A DNA stretch of 64,000 nt from Arenicellales bacterium (GCA_958295885.1 OY282380.1:1116001-1180000), one strand, 5' to 3'; numbered from the stretch's first letter, positions 54,401 through 64,000 are shown. A program made the numbers and translations. The notes: generated by a model from the letters alone, not told the origin.

Positions 54401-57224
54401 AAGCGAAAACTTTTTGAAGTTTCTCAAGTTTACGGAAAAGTTTCAGGCAAAATTACGAAGATTCGGCTTTAACAAATTCAAGGATGCAATTTACAAGAAA
54501 GAATCGAAATTCAGCATTCAGCTCGGTTCAATCGATGATGTAAGCCGCGACGAGGCGCTGTCAGTGCTAAGCATCTGGAGGGACATTAAAAATTCAGCAG
54601 ATGTGGCGGAGGTCTGTCGCTTTATTGGCTTCCCTGTTACTGAAGTCAAGAGTCGAAGCACAGCGAAAAACAAGAACCAACTTGAGCACTACGAAGCTCA
54701 GCTGAAACCTGCCGGACTAAAGTCTCCCTTGCCTGGATTTGGGTCAGCGCTGAACTCGGAGCTTGACATAGTCGTATGCAATCGCTCTCAAGAGTCAGAA
54801 CAGATTATTGAGTTTATGGATCAGTCTCGCTTTTCTCAAGGTAAAGCAGTTCTTGTGCTGATCACCAGAATGGTCAGCCGCGGCTACAGATTGAAGTGGC
54901 TCAGCGAATGCGTAAGAAGCAGAAATATGATGCTGCCTCTTGACACAACGCTGCTCATGTACCTGTGTGGGGAACGCAATCGACGCTCTGCACTGCTCGA
55001 CATCGGCCTTCCTTTCACTTGGGAACAGCCGTACATCACTCAGGGCGAAAGAGTTGCCAGGGAGATGTTTGTTGGACGGGCGAATGAAGTGTCGGATTTA
55101 ATCGACCCTTATGGCTGCTGCATCGTCTTTGGCGGCAGGCAGCTTGGAAAATCTGCATTGCTGACTCACGTAAGGCGGGAACATCACAATCCGCAGGTTG
55201 AAAATGGTCTGTTTATTGAATACCTTGACGTGAATGATCTTGGAGAACCTCAAAGTCCGGATGATATGGGCATTACGTTCTGGAAGCGGGTTCTGGAGAA
55301 TCTAGAGATGTCCGGTGCGATCGAAAGATTCGGAAAACCGGTGAGACAGCGCCGAGGGTTCAACTGGTCGGACTACGTTTCAGGCTTGATCGAATCAACT
55401 TTGAGAAAATACAAAGGACGACGCATCATCCTGCTTCTTGATGAAACTGACAAGCTGCTGGATCTGGATTCTCAGCGAGATTTCCAACTTGTTCGAAGAA
55501 TGCGTTCGCTGATGGCGAAAACCGAAAGAAAGTTCAAAGTCGTTCTTGCCGGCTTGCAGAGCGTGCAAAGGTACCACCATTGGAAAAATCATCCATTCGC
55601 ACAGCTTGGCAGTGAAATTGTCGTCAATCCACTTGAGCCAAAAGCAGCTGAGGATTTAATCGTCCGTCCATTTCGAACTCTGGGATTTCAATTCCAAAAT
55701 GCGGATTTGGTAAGTCGCATATGCAGCATCTCAAATTATCATCCGGGTTTGATACAGATATTCTGTCACCGGTTGTTGGAAAATCTTTACAAGAACAATT
55801 CTCAATGGAATGAGTTGAACCGGTACGTGACAGAAGACGATGTCTTGACCATTGAAGACGCCCCGTCATTCAGCAAAGAAGTGCGGGACCGTTTCAATTG
55901 GACTCTCGACCTGGATTACCGCTACAAGGTCGTCACTTACGGACTGGTGCTTTCAGCGCGGCCGACTGACGCTAGAAATGTAAATGAGTTTAAGGAGCTC
56001 GGTGAGTATTGGTGGCCCAAGGTCTTCAGCCAGATGGATGACCAGGCGATGAGGGCCCTTCTCAATGAAATGGCAGGTCTCGGGGTCTTGATAAAGGATG
56101 AAGGTTTTGCGAGAAAATATCGTTTGAGGAGCCCCAATCTGCTGCGCCTCCTCAGCCCGGAAGACACCATTGCGAACGAACTGCTTAGAATCAGCGATAT
56201 CGATGAATTCACGCAGCCAAACCCGCGCAATTTCCACGATTTGATCAGCGATGATGAACCGGCGTCATTCGGACCGCTTACCAAAGAACAGCTGGGTCAC
56301 ATTTCGGATACCAGTGAAAATTTTTCTGTGACATTGATCATTGGAAGTCCGGCAATGGGGCTGCATGAGCTGCCAGAACAGATTGACAAGGTCATGGCCG
56401 ACATTGCCGGAGCTGAGGAAAAGGCGTGGGAAAAGATACAGTTTCCCAACTCCGGAGGCCTGATCACAGGAAATCAGGTTTTGGAGCGGCTCAGACAGCA
56501 GCTGAGACCCTACAAACGCAGCCATCGCTATGCAGTGATCAGTTTGGGAGAACTGTTTTCCGTTGAGAATTTAGACGAATTCATGGATGCGCTCGTGGGC
56601 GAGCTGAAGAAAATATGCCGGACTCAGTCGCGCGGAAAAGCAGCGATTGTCTTAAATCCTGATTGGGCCTGGGAGTGGATGTCCAGCAGCCGCCGACCGC
56701 GAATTAAAGATCAAATCAATTTTACTGAAATGACGTTAAGGCGCTGGTCGGATGGTGCGATCAGCAACGCCCTTGATCGAATTGACTTGAGAACCGGGAG
56801 CAGAGCAAAGGGAGAAGAAATTTTTAATGCGACTGCCGGCCTACACAAATTGGTTTCTGAAACATTGCGTAGAACTTACCGTACAAAAGGAACGCCCATA
56901 GAAGAAATTTCAGAAATGGTGAAAAAATCTGTCTTGGAAGTAGAAAAAGAGTCATTTTTTTCAGAGCTTGGCATCTCGACTGACAAAGAAGTAGGGCGTG
57001 CCGTAGTTGAATTGTTCATTTTGTCAGAAAAGAGTGGAGATAGACATTTCATTACGGAAGACAGCTTCGATCTGGTGCGAGAACTGTATCCGGACTTTTT
57101 TTCAGACCATGAAACAAATCTGAAGAGATGGCTTCAGGCTTTAGACTTGATTCAGCCCGAAGACAATGCAAGATCCAAGTTTGAGCTGTGTCCTATGACA
57201 TTGGAAATCATCCAGTCGCTATAG
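51444..57224 (+). CDS. Giant protein (1926 residues) with a STAND-like ATPase and a second degenerate ATPase domain
   Basis: The helical N-terminal half contains an acidic low-complexity linker (about 331-415) and long helices, some coiled-coil like. A P-loop ATPase follows: FVGRANEVSDLI near 1210, Walker A GGRQLGKS (1230-1237), Walker B IILLLDETDK (1328-1337), then a winged-helix region (about 1500-1570). A second, weaker ATPase-like block has GSPAMGLHEL (about 1634-1643) in place of Walker A, VISLGELF, and AIVLNPDWAW in place of Walker B, followed by a helical and winged-helix-like end. The architecture resembles archaeal/STAND signal ATPases. A defence or regulatory role is possible but not shown. 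It is intact and single-copy here. Confidence 0.75.
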   Translation: MTSITKLPPSIPPQLLGNILSYARNQRRLIETDLQRKSDWERCESSEEDFYGRLHQFLQDADSRYLFNSIASKHSKKRRLDLPGAIFMYYTRKYPSVFADDLEVMIQALTPDGLFGLFAKNDDPECFTNVGWALLEMDQLDFHDLIELCDEYPELGSDLRDFVREYASDVEYASDVTSQNWSRHSNNLYIMCEKLSPNIIDVQLASLIRDSANRMCEFAETEQEQFRSRFSSEFSENQDFITKHQKYFPIENSLTWKDGFQRFFTDWSSQLEFIQQRFVACREIDTRINELNRKFIESNFEEQKVLLQNLEDLIEIKQSSLSVLELSISNLLSYDLDEEDADYDMSATDIKQPGTADEEQADTENQTSAEDAAPTVSSDDHPPQFISENVEEPPDDGKSADLDDTDQIVIAESPSPAIKITSNQDQAELEISVESAAEKLLDRLLTEGNFSLAYHVAKASGAFDANILGVLAEGSIVKPGSSCSGRLAEFIDELAKVKEWSDDENLLLAAAIIQPLLFLKPYPDSLWQLASTVPTTPITDIVENFRNIYLPQGITLGPRSIQMESEETGLEDKLLELSSQALELRERILHAKFNYAPAERALKYLYQTDSVWYKLHRTVENNKKQRVQKVSDILSKLDPSSEIKTIHKLIPECKPIEGVPRRKILDYLHGSKKIADEWVEIIQTTNQDKPLKSQRQAELKQSIVAGLENALELLKSSQQNASPSSHAVRLRFQNLLSILNGNKAEHTGVDDACIRIPGIYLNEDMLPDEMSSDSLVEAINSFLDQEFNPMTLLDELIENDEFDRAARLVETEALDKNAEEHLNQCLQERRNELNGRFDQLRIKIEEAFRLGQLWNSEEDATDASDSNFRSRTELLSLVSEGRKSLESYEISPGKNILSTSKMVDQLELRMEKITEKMISYLKSERSVIKKTFADTSQGKDDRNFFSQKFNEYLEQQNFVTAFDLLERAQNAVTKRQPIARTASTELSENFLKFLKFTEKFQAKLRRFGFNKFKDAIYKKESKFSIQLGSIDDVSRDEALSVLSIWRDIKNSADVAEVCRFIGFPVTEVKSRSTAKNKNQLEHYEAQLKPAGLKSPLPGFGSALNSELDIVVCNRSQESEQIIEFMDQSRFSQGKAVLVLITRMVSRGYRLKWLSECVRSRNMMLPLDTTLLMYLCGERNRRSALLDIGLPFTWEQPYITQGERVAREMFVGRANEVSDLIDPYGCCIVFGGRQLGKSALLTHVRREHHNPQVENGLFIEYLDVNDLGEPQSPDDMGITFWKRVLENLEMSGAIERFGKPVRQRRGFNWSDYVSGLIESTLRKYKGRRIILLLDETDKLLDLDSQRDFQLVRRMRSLMAKTERKFKVVLAGLQSVQRYHHWKNHPFAQLGSEIVVNPLEPKAAEDLIVRPFRTLGFQFQNADLVSRICSISNYHPGLIQIFCHRLLENLYKNNSQWNELNRYVTEDDVLTIEDAPSFSKEVRDRFNWTLDLDYRYKVVTYGLVLSARPTDARNVNEFKELGEYWWPKVFSQMDDQAMRALLNEMAGLGVLIKDEGFARKYRLRSPNLLRLLSPEDTIANELLRISDIDEFTQPNPRNFHDLISDDEPASFGPLTKEQLGHISDTSENFSVTLIIGSPAMGLHELPEQIDKVMADIAGAEEKAWEKIQFPNSGGLITGNQVLERLRQQLRPYKRSHRYAVISLGELFSVENLDEFMDALVGELKKICRTQSRGKAAIVLNPDWAWEWMSSSRRPRIKDQINFTEMTLRRWSDGAISNALDRIDLRTGSRAKGEEIFNATAGLHKLVSETLRRTYRTKGTPIEEISEMVKKSVLEVEKESFFSELGISTDKEVGRAVVELFILSEKSGDRHFITEDSFDLVRELYPDFFSDHETNLKRWLQALDLIQPEDNARSKFELCPMTLEIIQSL

Positions 57225-57311
57225 TCGCTTGGGCGGGATCTGCATTCCCGGCAATTACAACGCAAAATGTGCAGTTGGCATGTCAGCGTTGGAGGATTTT
57301 ACGAGAATTCA

Positions 57312-58322
57312 TTACGCAAAGTGTGGCAGCACCTCTTCTGACATCTGCTGAATGCATTCCAAAGTTTCTGTCTGACTTACGCCAAAATTGATGTTGAATA
57401 CCATTCGGTCAACACCAAGCTCAGCATAAAGAGCCAGCCTGTCAACCATCTCAGCAGACGAACAAACGAGAACATTGGCGGCCAGTTCTTCTATAGATTG
57501 AGTTCTCGGCAGAGGACGAATCATACCGGCATCCACAATGCCAGGGCCCGTGAAGACATTGTCAAATCGTTTGTAATAAGCGTGCGCCGTTTCAAGCAGC
57601 CTGCGTGGATTCGATTCGGCAGCGAATGCAATTCGAGACAGAGTCAGTGTGATTTGCTCGTCATTGTCGTTTCGCTCGGTTTGAGCTCTGCGAAACTGCC
57701 GCACCTGATTTTGCAGCAGTTTGCGATTGCCGGCTAAAGGTGTGGTTTGAATGTGCATCCCCTGTCTGGCATAACTGTACACTTTGGCTGGGTCCAGCAC
57801 TGCCACCATCATGGGCGGACCACCGGCGCGAACGGGTCTTGGCATGATCGTAAGTGGTTCAAACTGATAGTATAGGCCGTTCCACGACACTTCCTCCCTG
57901 GTCAGCAGCGCCTGCAATACTGCAATCGCTTCATCAAATCTTTCCTGCGTTTCAACGATTGGCACCCCTAAGCGTTCCATTTCAAACTTGTAAGCGCCGC
58001 GCCCTACACCCAACAAAAGCCTCTGATCTGTCAAAATATCTGCGACGACGATTTCACCTGCAAAAATTCTCATGTCGTGAAGAGGGAGCACCACAACGGA
58101 CGTGATAATCTTCAAATTCGCTGTTTCGGCAGCAATTCTTACGGCAAATTGAAGCGGAGCAGGATTCATCAGTACATTGATCAAGTGATGTTCAGTCAAA
58201 GAGACAGACTCAAACCCCGCTTGGTCCGCAAGCCTTGCCTGCTCCAGCATGTCTTTGTACACCTGATCGCCACCGTACGACTTATCCGGATAATCAGCCG
58301 ACAGCTGAATGCAAAAATCCAT
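57312..58322 (-). CDS. LLM-class flavin-dependent oxidoreductase (luciferase-like monooxygenase)
   Basis: 336 residues of the bacterial-luciferase TIM barrel. ADQAGFESVSLTEHHLINVLM near residue 34 and ILTDQRLLLGVGRGAYKFEMERLGV near 95-120 are typical flavin-binding and substrate loops. These enzymes use reduced FMN to oxygenate varied organic substrates; this substrate is unknown. It lies between the giant gene (converging) and hemA on the same strand. Confidence 0.9.
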   Translation of the reverse strand: MDFCIQLSADYPDKSYGGDQVYKDMLEQARLADQAGFESVSLTEHHLINVLMNPAPLQFAVRIAAETANLKIITSVVVLPLHDMRIFAGEIVVADILTDQRLLLGVGRGAYKFEMERLGVPIVETQERFDEAIAVLQALLTREEVSWNGLYYQFEPLTIMPRPVRAGGPPMMVAVLDPAKVYSYARQGMHIQTTPLAGNRKLLQNQVRQFRRAQTERNDNDEQITLTLSRIAFAAESNPRRLLETAHAYYKRFDNVFTGPGIVDAGMIRPLPRTQSIEELAANVLVCSSAEMVDRLALYAELGVDRMVFNINFGVSQTETLECIQQMSEEVLPHFA

Positions 58323-58399
58323 TTAATTCAATAAGAAGTGTGAAATGAACAGTCAATACGAACTGGATTTCGCCAATACATTGCAAAATCCAAGCGTGC

Positions 58400-59596
58400 T
58401 TATTTTCTTAGACCAAGTTCATCAAAGACATCAATTAACGCTTCAACGAGCTGTTCGGCCATTTCCTCGGTATGTAACGGAGTAGGAGTGATTCTCAATC
58501 GCTCTGTTCCAAATGGAACAGTTGGATAATTTATATGCTGCACAAAAATTCCGTATTTTTCCATGAGTAGATTGCTCGCTCGCCTGCAGAGGTTCGGGTC
58601 GCACACGCTGATGGGAATGATGTGAGTTGGAGTTTCCATCAGCGGCAGCCCAGCTTCACGGATTTTGGATTTGAGCAGATTTACGTTGAAGTGAAGAGTA
58701 ATTCGCCGCTGGACATCTTTTCTGACATGACGCACACTGGCTACAGCACCTGCAGCGGTTGCAGGCGGCATGGCGGTGGTAAAGATAAATCCACTTCCGT
58801 AACAGCGAACATAATCAACCAGCAGCGAGTTGGCTGCGATATAGCCGCCGATCAGACCAAAGGCTTTTCCCAGTGTGCCCTGTATCACGTCGACTCGGTC
58901 ACTTTGACCTTCTCGCTCCGCAACTCCGCCACCGTGTTCGCCGTATAGCCCAACTGCATGAACTTCATCTAAATAGGTAAGTGCGTTGTATTTTTCTGCG
59001 AGATCGCAGAATTCCTTGATTGGACCGATATCTCCGTCCATCGAATAAACCGATTCAAATGCAATCAATTTGGGACGTCCGATGTCGACGCTTTGAAGCA
59101 GTTCTTCCAAATGCTCTACATCATTGTGTCGAAAAATATGTCGTTCACACTTGCCGAATCGAACGCCTTCAATCATTGAAGCGTGATTCAATGAATCAGA
59201 AAAAAGCACCATATTGGGAAGCCGGCCGAGCGTACTGAGAACCGTCGAATTGGTGACGTAACCAGAAGTAAAAACCAAGGCTGCTTCTTTATTGTGCAAA
59301 CTCGCGAGCTCGTCTTCAAGTTCAACCAGCGGATGGCTCGTGCCCGCAATATTTCTAGTGCCGCCGGCGCCGGCTCCGATTTCTTTCACTGTGCGGCAGA
59401 TCGCATCAGCAACCTCAGGATGCTGTCCCATCCCGAGATAATCGTTATTGCACCAAATCGTGATCTCCCGTCCCAGCGAGTGATTGGTCGCGCGCGGATA
59501 TTCACCGGAATGCCGTTCCAGGTCGGTAAATTCTCGATAGTTGCCCGCGTCTTTCAGGCGTTCTACGCGCTCGGTAAAAATCTCATCATAGTCCAT
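58400..59596 (-). CDS. hemA: 5-aminolevulinate synthase
   Basis: 398 residues of the alpha-oxoamine synthase family. Condenses glycine and succinyl-CoA to 5-aminolevulinate, the C4 route to heme. PLP lysine in [31 protein letters not shown] and [17 protein letters not shown] near the start are ALAS marks. The ATG at 59596 (MDYDEIF) is preferred over a TTG three codons upstream. ALAS is usual in alphaproteobacteria and uncommon in gammaproteobacteria, which mostly use glutamyl-tRNA reductase. Confidence 0.93.
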   Translation of the reverse strand: MDYDEIFTERVERLKDAGNYREFTDLERHSGEYPRATNHSLGREITIWCNNDYLGMGQHPEVADAICRTVKEIGAGAGGTRNIAGTSHPLVELEDELASLHNKEAALVFTSGYVTNSTVLSTLGRLPNMVLFSDSLNHASMIEGVRFGKCERHIFRHNDVEHLEELLQSVDIGRPKLIAFESVYSMDGDIGPIKEFCDLAEKYNALTYLDEVHAVGLYGEHGGGVAEREGQSDRVDVIQGTLGKAFGLIGGYIAANSLLVDYVRCYGSGFIFTTAMPPATAAGAVASVRHVRKDVQRRITLHFNVNLLKSKIREAGLPLMETPTHIIPISVCDPNLCRRASNLLMEKYGIFVQHINYPTVPFGTERLRITPTPLHTEEMAEQLVEALIDVFDELGLRK

Positions 59597-59704
59597 TGGA
59601 ATCAATCGATATCAGACCGTCAAGTTTTGAAGACGTGAAAAAAATTATAACGAACACAAACAATTCAGATGAACTGGTTATTGCAGGCAGCTGCATTCTT
59701 GAGC

Positions 59705-60556
59705 TCAGCGCAAAAGCCGCATGACGATCGTCGCCCATTCTCCTTTTCGTCGGACCGAATGCTCCACTGCCGGTCCGAACGCCTGCCTGGTTGCTTCTAC
59801 CTGATCACTCAAAATTCCAGATGCTGCGATCCAACCTCCAGATCGGGTGTGTTTCAACAATTGAGCAGCCAATTCAATCAGAACCTTTGAGTATAAATTG
59901 GCCACTATGACATCAACACTCAGATTAGAGAGTTCTTCGATGGAAACAAGTGCGCGATAGCCTTCGCAAACTCCGTTTCGTTTGGCATTTGCTTCACTTT
60001 CAGTCAATGCATCGGCATCAATATCAATTCCCCAAGCTTTTCGAGCTCCAAGCGCCAGCGCAGAAACCGCCAGTATCCCGCTGCCACATCCGAAATCGAT
60101 GATCGTTCTGTTTTCAAGATCCGATTCACAAAGAAACTCCAGACACATTTGAGTTGTGGGATGAAGGCCAGTCCCAAAGGACATGCCAGGGGTGATTACG
60201 ACATTTTTCGCCGGTTCGACTTGAATGTTGTGCCAAGGAGCTGTAATCCACAGCTTTTCGCAAATTTTCAGAGGTTCAAAACCGCGCTGCGACTCGCGGA
60301 CCCAATCGCAGTCGGGCAGGGTCTCCTGCTTGACGCGAAGAGCCTCGTCATCGCCCCGCATGGAATGCAAAACCCGCTGCAGCTCGGGGATATTGGCAGT
60401 TTCCTTGTCAAAAATCGCAGCGACCTGACAGCGTCCTCGATCAGGAAACGACAGCGAAGTTGAATCAGCTCCAATATTCTCAACCAGCGACGCGACGGCT
60501 TCTGCAAGTTCAAAAGTGCAGTCGACAACGACGTGAGTCAAATTCGAACTTCGCAT
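59705..60556 (-). CDS. prmA: Ribosomal protein L11 methyltransferase
   Basis: 283 residues. The SAM motif is IIDFGCGSGILAVSALALGA near 153-172, with the GMSFGTGLHPTTQMCLEFL stretch before it and VIVANLYSKVLIELA after it. PrmA trimethylates ribosomal protein L11. It is the last gene of the aroQ-accB-accC-prmA operon (nine bases after accC). Confidence 0.95.
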   Translation of the reverse strand: MRSSNLTHVVVDCTFELAEAVASLVENIGADSTSLSFPDRGRCQVAAIFDKETANIPELQRVLHSMRGDDEALRVKQETLPDCDWVRESQRGFEPLKICEKLWITAPWHNIQVEPAKNVVITPGMSFGTGLHPTTQMCLEFLCESDLENRTIIDFGCGSGILAVSALALGARKAWGIDIDADALTESEANAKRNGVCEGYRALVSIEELSNLSVDVIVANLYSKVLIELAAQLLKHTRSGGWIAASGILSDQVEATRQAFGPAVEHSVRRKGEWATIVMRLLR

Positions 60557-60565
60557 CGATTCGGC

Positions 60566-61906
60566 CTAGCGGGCAAGAATTCGCTCAAGATAATTGATAT
60601 CAACAGCACCGCGCAGGAACTTCTTTTTCGCTAGAATTCGCTGGTGAATTGGAATTGTGGTTTCGATCCCATCAATGATCATTTCTTCCAATGCACCTTG
60701 CATTCTGGCCAATGCTTCTTTTCTGTCACTCCCGTGAGTAATTAACTTCGCGATCAGTGAATCGTAGTGCAGAGGAATTTCATAACCGGAATAGAGATGG
60801 GTATCGACTCGAACCCCAGGACCGCCCGGAGGATGATATCGACCGACGGCGCCAGGAGACGGCTTAAAGGTTTCAGGGTGTTCTGCGTTGATTCGGCATT
60901 CGATCGCATGTCCTCTGAATTCAATATCATCCTGTCGCTTGGATAGAGCCTCGCCGGCTGCAATGTGAATTTGTTCCTTGACAATGTCTATTCCGGTAAT
61001 TGCTTCAGTAACCGGATGTTCAACCTGCACGCGAGTATTCATCTCGATGAAATGAAACTCTTTTCCGTCATACAGAAACTCGAAGGTCCCCGCACCAAAA
61101 TAACCTAAATTCTGACAGGCTTTCGTGCACTGTTGACCGAGTATCTGGCGTTGTTCATCACTAATTCCAAGTGAAGGCGCTTCTTCAATCAATTTTTGTC
61201 TACGCCTTTGAATTGAGCAGTCCCGATCACCGAGATGAATTGCATTGCCATATTTATCGGCGAGCACCTGCATTTCAATATGACGAGGATTGTGGAGGAA
61301 TTTTTCCATGTACAACGTTGTATTTCCAAAATTCAGATTCGACTCAATTTTTGAAATTCGAATTGCATTGTCAAGCTGCGACTCATCTTCAGCCAGACGC
61401 AAGCCTTTGCCGCCACCGCCAGCTGCCGCTTTAATCAATACGGGATACCCAATCCGACGCGCCTGCTCTTTAGTTTTTTCAATATCATCACAAAGCGCGC
61501 CATCGGAACCGGGTACGCGATGGAGTCCACCATTGCACATCCGTTTAATCGCCTCAATTTTGTCCCCCATTCTACGAATCGCCTGTGGAGAAGGCCCGAT
61601 AAAAATGAAATTGCTCTTCTCAACCTGTTCAGCAAAATCCGCATTTTCCGCGAGGAAGCCATAACCTGGATGAATTGCATTGGCGTTGGTGACTTCTGCG
61701 GCAGCAATTACGGCTGGGATGTTGAGATAACTCAGATGCGCCGGGGCAGGGCCGATGCAAACCGATTCATCAGCGAGCTTTACATATTTTGCTTCTCGGT
61801 CAATTTCTGAATGAAGAGCAACCGTAGCAATCCCCAAATCTCTGCAGGCACGCAGGATTCGAAGTGCAATTTCACCCCGATTGGCGATGACAATCTTGTC
61901 AATCAT
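60566..61906 (-). CDS. accC: Biotin carboxylase subunit of acetyl-CoA carboxylase
   Basis: 446 residues of the ATP-grasp fold: [19 protein letters not shown], then [14 protein letters not shown] (ATP loop), and [18 protein letters not shown]. AccC carboxylates biotin on AccB to start fatty acid synthesis. It overlaps accB by four bases. Confidence 0.98.
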   Translation of the reverse strand: MIDKIVIANRGEIALRILRACRDLGIATVALHSEIDREAKYVKLADESVCIGPAPAHLSYLNIPAVIAAAEVTNANAIHPGYGFLAENADFAEQVEKSNFIFIGPSPQAIRRMGDKIEAIKRMCNGGLHRVPGSDGALCDDIEKTKEQARRIGYPVLIKAAAGGGGKGLRLAEDESQLDNAIRISKIESNLNFGNTTLYMEKFLHNPRHIEMQVLADKYGNAIHLGDRDCSIQRRRQKLIEEAPSLGISDEQRQILGQQCTKACQNLGYFGAGTFEFLYDGKEFHFIEMNTRVQVEHPVTEAITGIDIVKEQIHIAAGEALSKRQDDIEFRGHAIECRINAEHPETFKPSPGAVGRYHPPGGPGVRVDTHLYSGYEIPLHYDSLIAKLITHGSDRKEALARMQGALEEMIIDGIETTIPIHQRILAKKKFLRGAVDINYLERILAR

Positions 61907-62334
61907 TCGCGTAACAAAAAGAGAGCTTCTCCGAACTCAACAGGGTCGCCATCATCCTTCAGTACGCTCACGATCGTACCGCTTTCATCGGATTCAATCT
62001 CATTGAATATTTTCATCGCTTCAATAAAACAGATCGGCTGCCCTACAGAAACTTTGTCGCCAACCGCCACGAGCGGACTGTCCTGTGGAGCCGTCGCAGC
62101 ATAAAAGGTACCGACCATTGGTGACTGGATTGGAAATGAATCTTTATCTTCAACGTCATCGATTGAAGAACTTGGCACGGCCTCCACCGTTGGCAGGGGA
62201 ACGGTTGGCTCGGACGAAATGGCTGCGGCAGCACGAGTCAGCCGTATGCTTTCATCGCCATCGCGAATTTCCATTTCACCTAAGTGTGAGGCATTAAAAA
62301 TTTCGATCAATTTTCGAATTTTTCTTAAATCCAT
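61903..62334 (-). CDS. accB: Biotin carboxyl carrier protein of acetyl-CoA carboxylase
   Basis: 143 residues. The C-terminal biotinyl domain carries the biotin lysine K108 in [10 protein letters not shown]. The usual methionine after the lysine is isoleucine, a tolerated change. The N-terminal region ([20 protein letters not shown]) is typical, followed by a proline/serine-rich linker. Confidence 0.97.
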   Translation of the reverse strand: MDLRKIRKLIEIFNASHLGEMEIRDGDESIRLTRAAAAISSEPTVPLPTVEAVPSSSIDDVEDKDSFPIQSPMVGTFYAATAPQDSPLVAVGDKVSVGQPICFIEAMKIFNEIESDESGTIVSVLKDDGDPVEFGEALFLLRE

Positions 62335-62337
62335 TGC

Positions 62338-62793
62338 TCAGCTCGCAGAAGAAGTACTTTCTAAATGTTGAATTGCTGCTTGTAATGCCAATTCATAACC
62401 GACGGCGCCGAGACCGCTGATCACACCTTGGGCAATATCTGAAAAAAATGAATGACGTCGAAATTCCTCGCGTCGATAGATGTTCGAAAGGTGAACTTCG
62501 ATAAAAGGGATGCGACTCGCCGCCAAAGCATCCCTGACTGCCACGCTGGTATGAGTAAAAGCAGCTGGGTTAATGACAATATATTCAATGCTTTCATTGA
62601 TGGCGTTCTGTACAAATTCAATTAATTCATGTTCGGCATTACTCTGTCGCGCGATCAATTCATAACCGAATTCACCGGCTTTCTGAATCAAGCGGTAATT
62701 GATCTGTTCCAACGATTCATCACCGTAGTATTCAGGCTCTCGGATGCCCAACAGATTCAGATTTGGACCATGAATGACAAGAATTCGAGACAT
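62338..62793 (-). CDS. aroQ: Type II 3-dehydroquinate dehydratase
   Basis: 151 residues. [17 protein letters not shown] at the start and [18 protein letters not shown] plus [11 protein letters not shown] later are type II signatures. It dehydrates 3-dehydroquinate in the shikimate pathway. First gene of the aroQ-accB-accC-prmA operon. Confidence 0.97.
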   Translation of the reverse strand: MSRILVIHGPNLNLLGIREPEYYGDESLEQINYRLIQKAGEFGYELIARQSNAEHELIEFVQNAINESIEYIVINPAAFTHTSVAVRDALAASRIPFIEVHLSNIYRREEFRRHSFFSDIAQGVISGLGAVGYELALQAAIQHLESTSSAS

Positions 62794-63413
62794 AGTTCCC
62801 TAGCAGGCCAATTGTGTAAACTCAAAATTATAACTTTGTCAATTAACAGCGTCTGTCCAAGGCATGCACCTTGTGATTATTCGCATCTCTGCTCGGACTG
62901 CCCAACTCATTGATCCACTGCAGATACGGGTTTGACCGACCTGCTGTGACGTAAAGTGCCGTCGACGGGGCATACTGATGTCGCTGCATCACTGCTGCCC
63001 TATTGGCATCTGTTCGGCAAAGAGAGCGTTAAAGTATTATTATTCTCGCAGAACTCATAAATTGAACAAATATTCTATTGCATATTATCAATCAATAAAA
63101 ATTTTACTGTCCACTTTATTTGAGGCGGTTGCGCTTTTAGGAGCGGTTTGATTTGATTGAGTAAATCAAGGGACAGAGATATATTTTATCCCAAAATAAC
63201 GCCATTTTCTGCGTTTTTCTGAACATTTTGCTGGTTTTCGAGCCAATTCTGCTCCAGTCGGCAAAAGGTGCCTCACGGGGCACCTGAAGTCAGCCTGTAA
63301 TTTGTTATAATACCATATATTATCAATATGTTATGGTTTACATTTACTAAGTATTTTAAGATCATTCAGGGCCATGAAATTCAACACATCAAGGCAACTG
63401 CAGGGATCTTCAT
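62794..63413. other. Intergenic region upstream of aroQ and next to a transposase remnant
   Basis: About 620 bases without a supportable gene. It holds the aroQ promoter region on its left side and, towards the right, the left edge of the remnant. GTGCCTCACGGGGCACCTGA (63269-63288) includes the small inverted repeat GGTGCC...GGCACC. Confidence 0.4.
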
Positions 63414-64000
63414 ATGCCTGAAAACAATCCACATCTTTTTGCTTGGGAGTCCGATGACATGCCGGAACTGCAGTGCTTAGTCTTGTTTCTCGAGCATTTG
63501 CCGTACCAAGAATTTGTCGCACAACTTGATTCTCGACGCGGCCGCGGCCGCAACGACTATCCGATCCAAGCCCTGTTCTGGACCATGATCGCAGGCGTCG
63601 CGTTCGGGCGTGACTCGGTGAATTCTCTGCTGCGGGAACTGGCTCGAAACTTGCAGCTGGCAAAGCTTTGCGGTTCAACCCACTGCCAATGCAGAGCCCG
63701 CCGAAACAAACGCTGCAATACGATTAGCAAGGTCAGGTGCAGGCGGTCGACGAACAAATCCAGCCGCTTCGTTCGTCATTGCCTGGCGCATGGAATTTTT
63801 CACGTTTTCTCAAACAGTTGTCCAAGCTGGAGGCCGACACCGGCCTGGTCTCCGAGATGATCGTCACACTGCGCCATCAGCTGCTATTTCAACCGACGTG
63901 GCAATTCTTTCAAAGTTTTTATGGCAGTTCGCCTCGATTTCACAACAGGCGAAACACCTGCGTGATATTGAAATATTAAATGAATTTTGACTCTGAACAT
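63414..64000 (+). pseudogene. Transposase remnant, frameshifted, running to the window end
   Basis: The first 85 codons (PELQCLVLFLEHLPYQEFVA, then QLDSRRGRGRNDYPIQALFW and LLRELARNLQLAKLCG) match the N-terminus of IS1182/IS5-type transposases. After the LCG the sequence continues only in another frame, through QAVDEQIQPLRSSLPGAWNF and SRFLKQLSKLEADTGLVSEM. At least one frameshift and one stop interrupt it. The right end is outside the window. Confidence 0.75.

Overview
The window reads as chromosomal DNA of a gammaproteobacterium. The evidence is the xerC-dapF pair, the aroQ-accB-accC-prmA block, zapE, a sigma-32 factor carrying the RpoH box, NtrC, and a lexA-imuA-imuB-dnaE2 cassette. Two traits are less ordinary for that class: heme synthesis by 5-aminolevulinate synthase (the C4 route) and a methanethiol oxidase operon. 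The species cannot be named from sequence alone. Many broken insertion sequences, degenerate group II introns and toxin-antitoxin fragments indicate a genome that has carried a heavy mobile-element load and is now losing it.

Layout. 1-8.2 kb: 3' end of ntrC, rpoH, an orphan antitoxin, metK-ahcY (methyl cycle), a YdcH-like protein, a VOC protein and a DMT exporter. 8.6-14.5 kb: mtoX-SCO-MauG operon for methanethiol oxidation, then a divergent class-III aminotransferase and apt. 14.7-25.7 kb: accessory region with a Phd/VapC pair, IS256 remnant, NYN protein, a nest of group II introns, a broken HigBA pair, another ORF-less intron, a single-chain restriction-modification enzyme and an IS1595 remnant. 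25.7-31.6 kb: SOS mutagenesis operon. 31.6-38.8 kb: defence-like island with Fic, DUF4338 remnant, frameshifted GIY-YIG gene and a large DNA methyltransferase with a possible nuclease domain. 38.9-46.7 kb: xerC-dapF, membrane protein, CysQ-like phosphatase, zapE, choline-sulfatase, SDR and Rieske oxygenase. 46.8-57.2 kb: second accessory region with an IS1380 fragment, a hendecad-repeat coiled-coil protein, an MBL-fold protein, a frameshifted small gene, an IS1595 remnant and a 1926-residue protein with two ATPase-like domains. 57.3-62.8 kb: LLM flavin oxidoreductase, hemA, and aroQ-accB-accC-prmA. The window ends in a broken transposase.

The two most unusual parts are these. (1) At 18.36-20.46 kb an ORF-less group II intron on the minus strand is interrupted by two near-identical smaller group II introns. 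Both lack the same part of the maturase gene and both keep domains V and VI. (2) At 48.5-57.2 kb a giant two-ATPase protein lies near an MBL-fold protein and a small gene, an arrangement reminiscent of STAND-type defence loci but in a decaying neighbourhood. Functions are inferred from motifs and remembered family features; no database search was possible.
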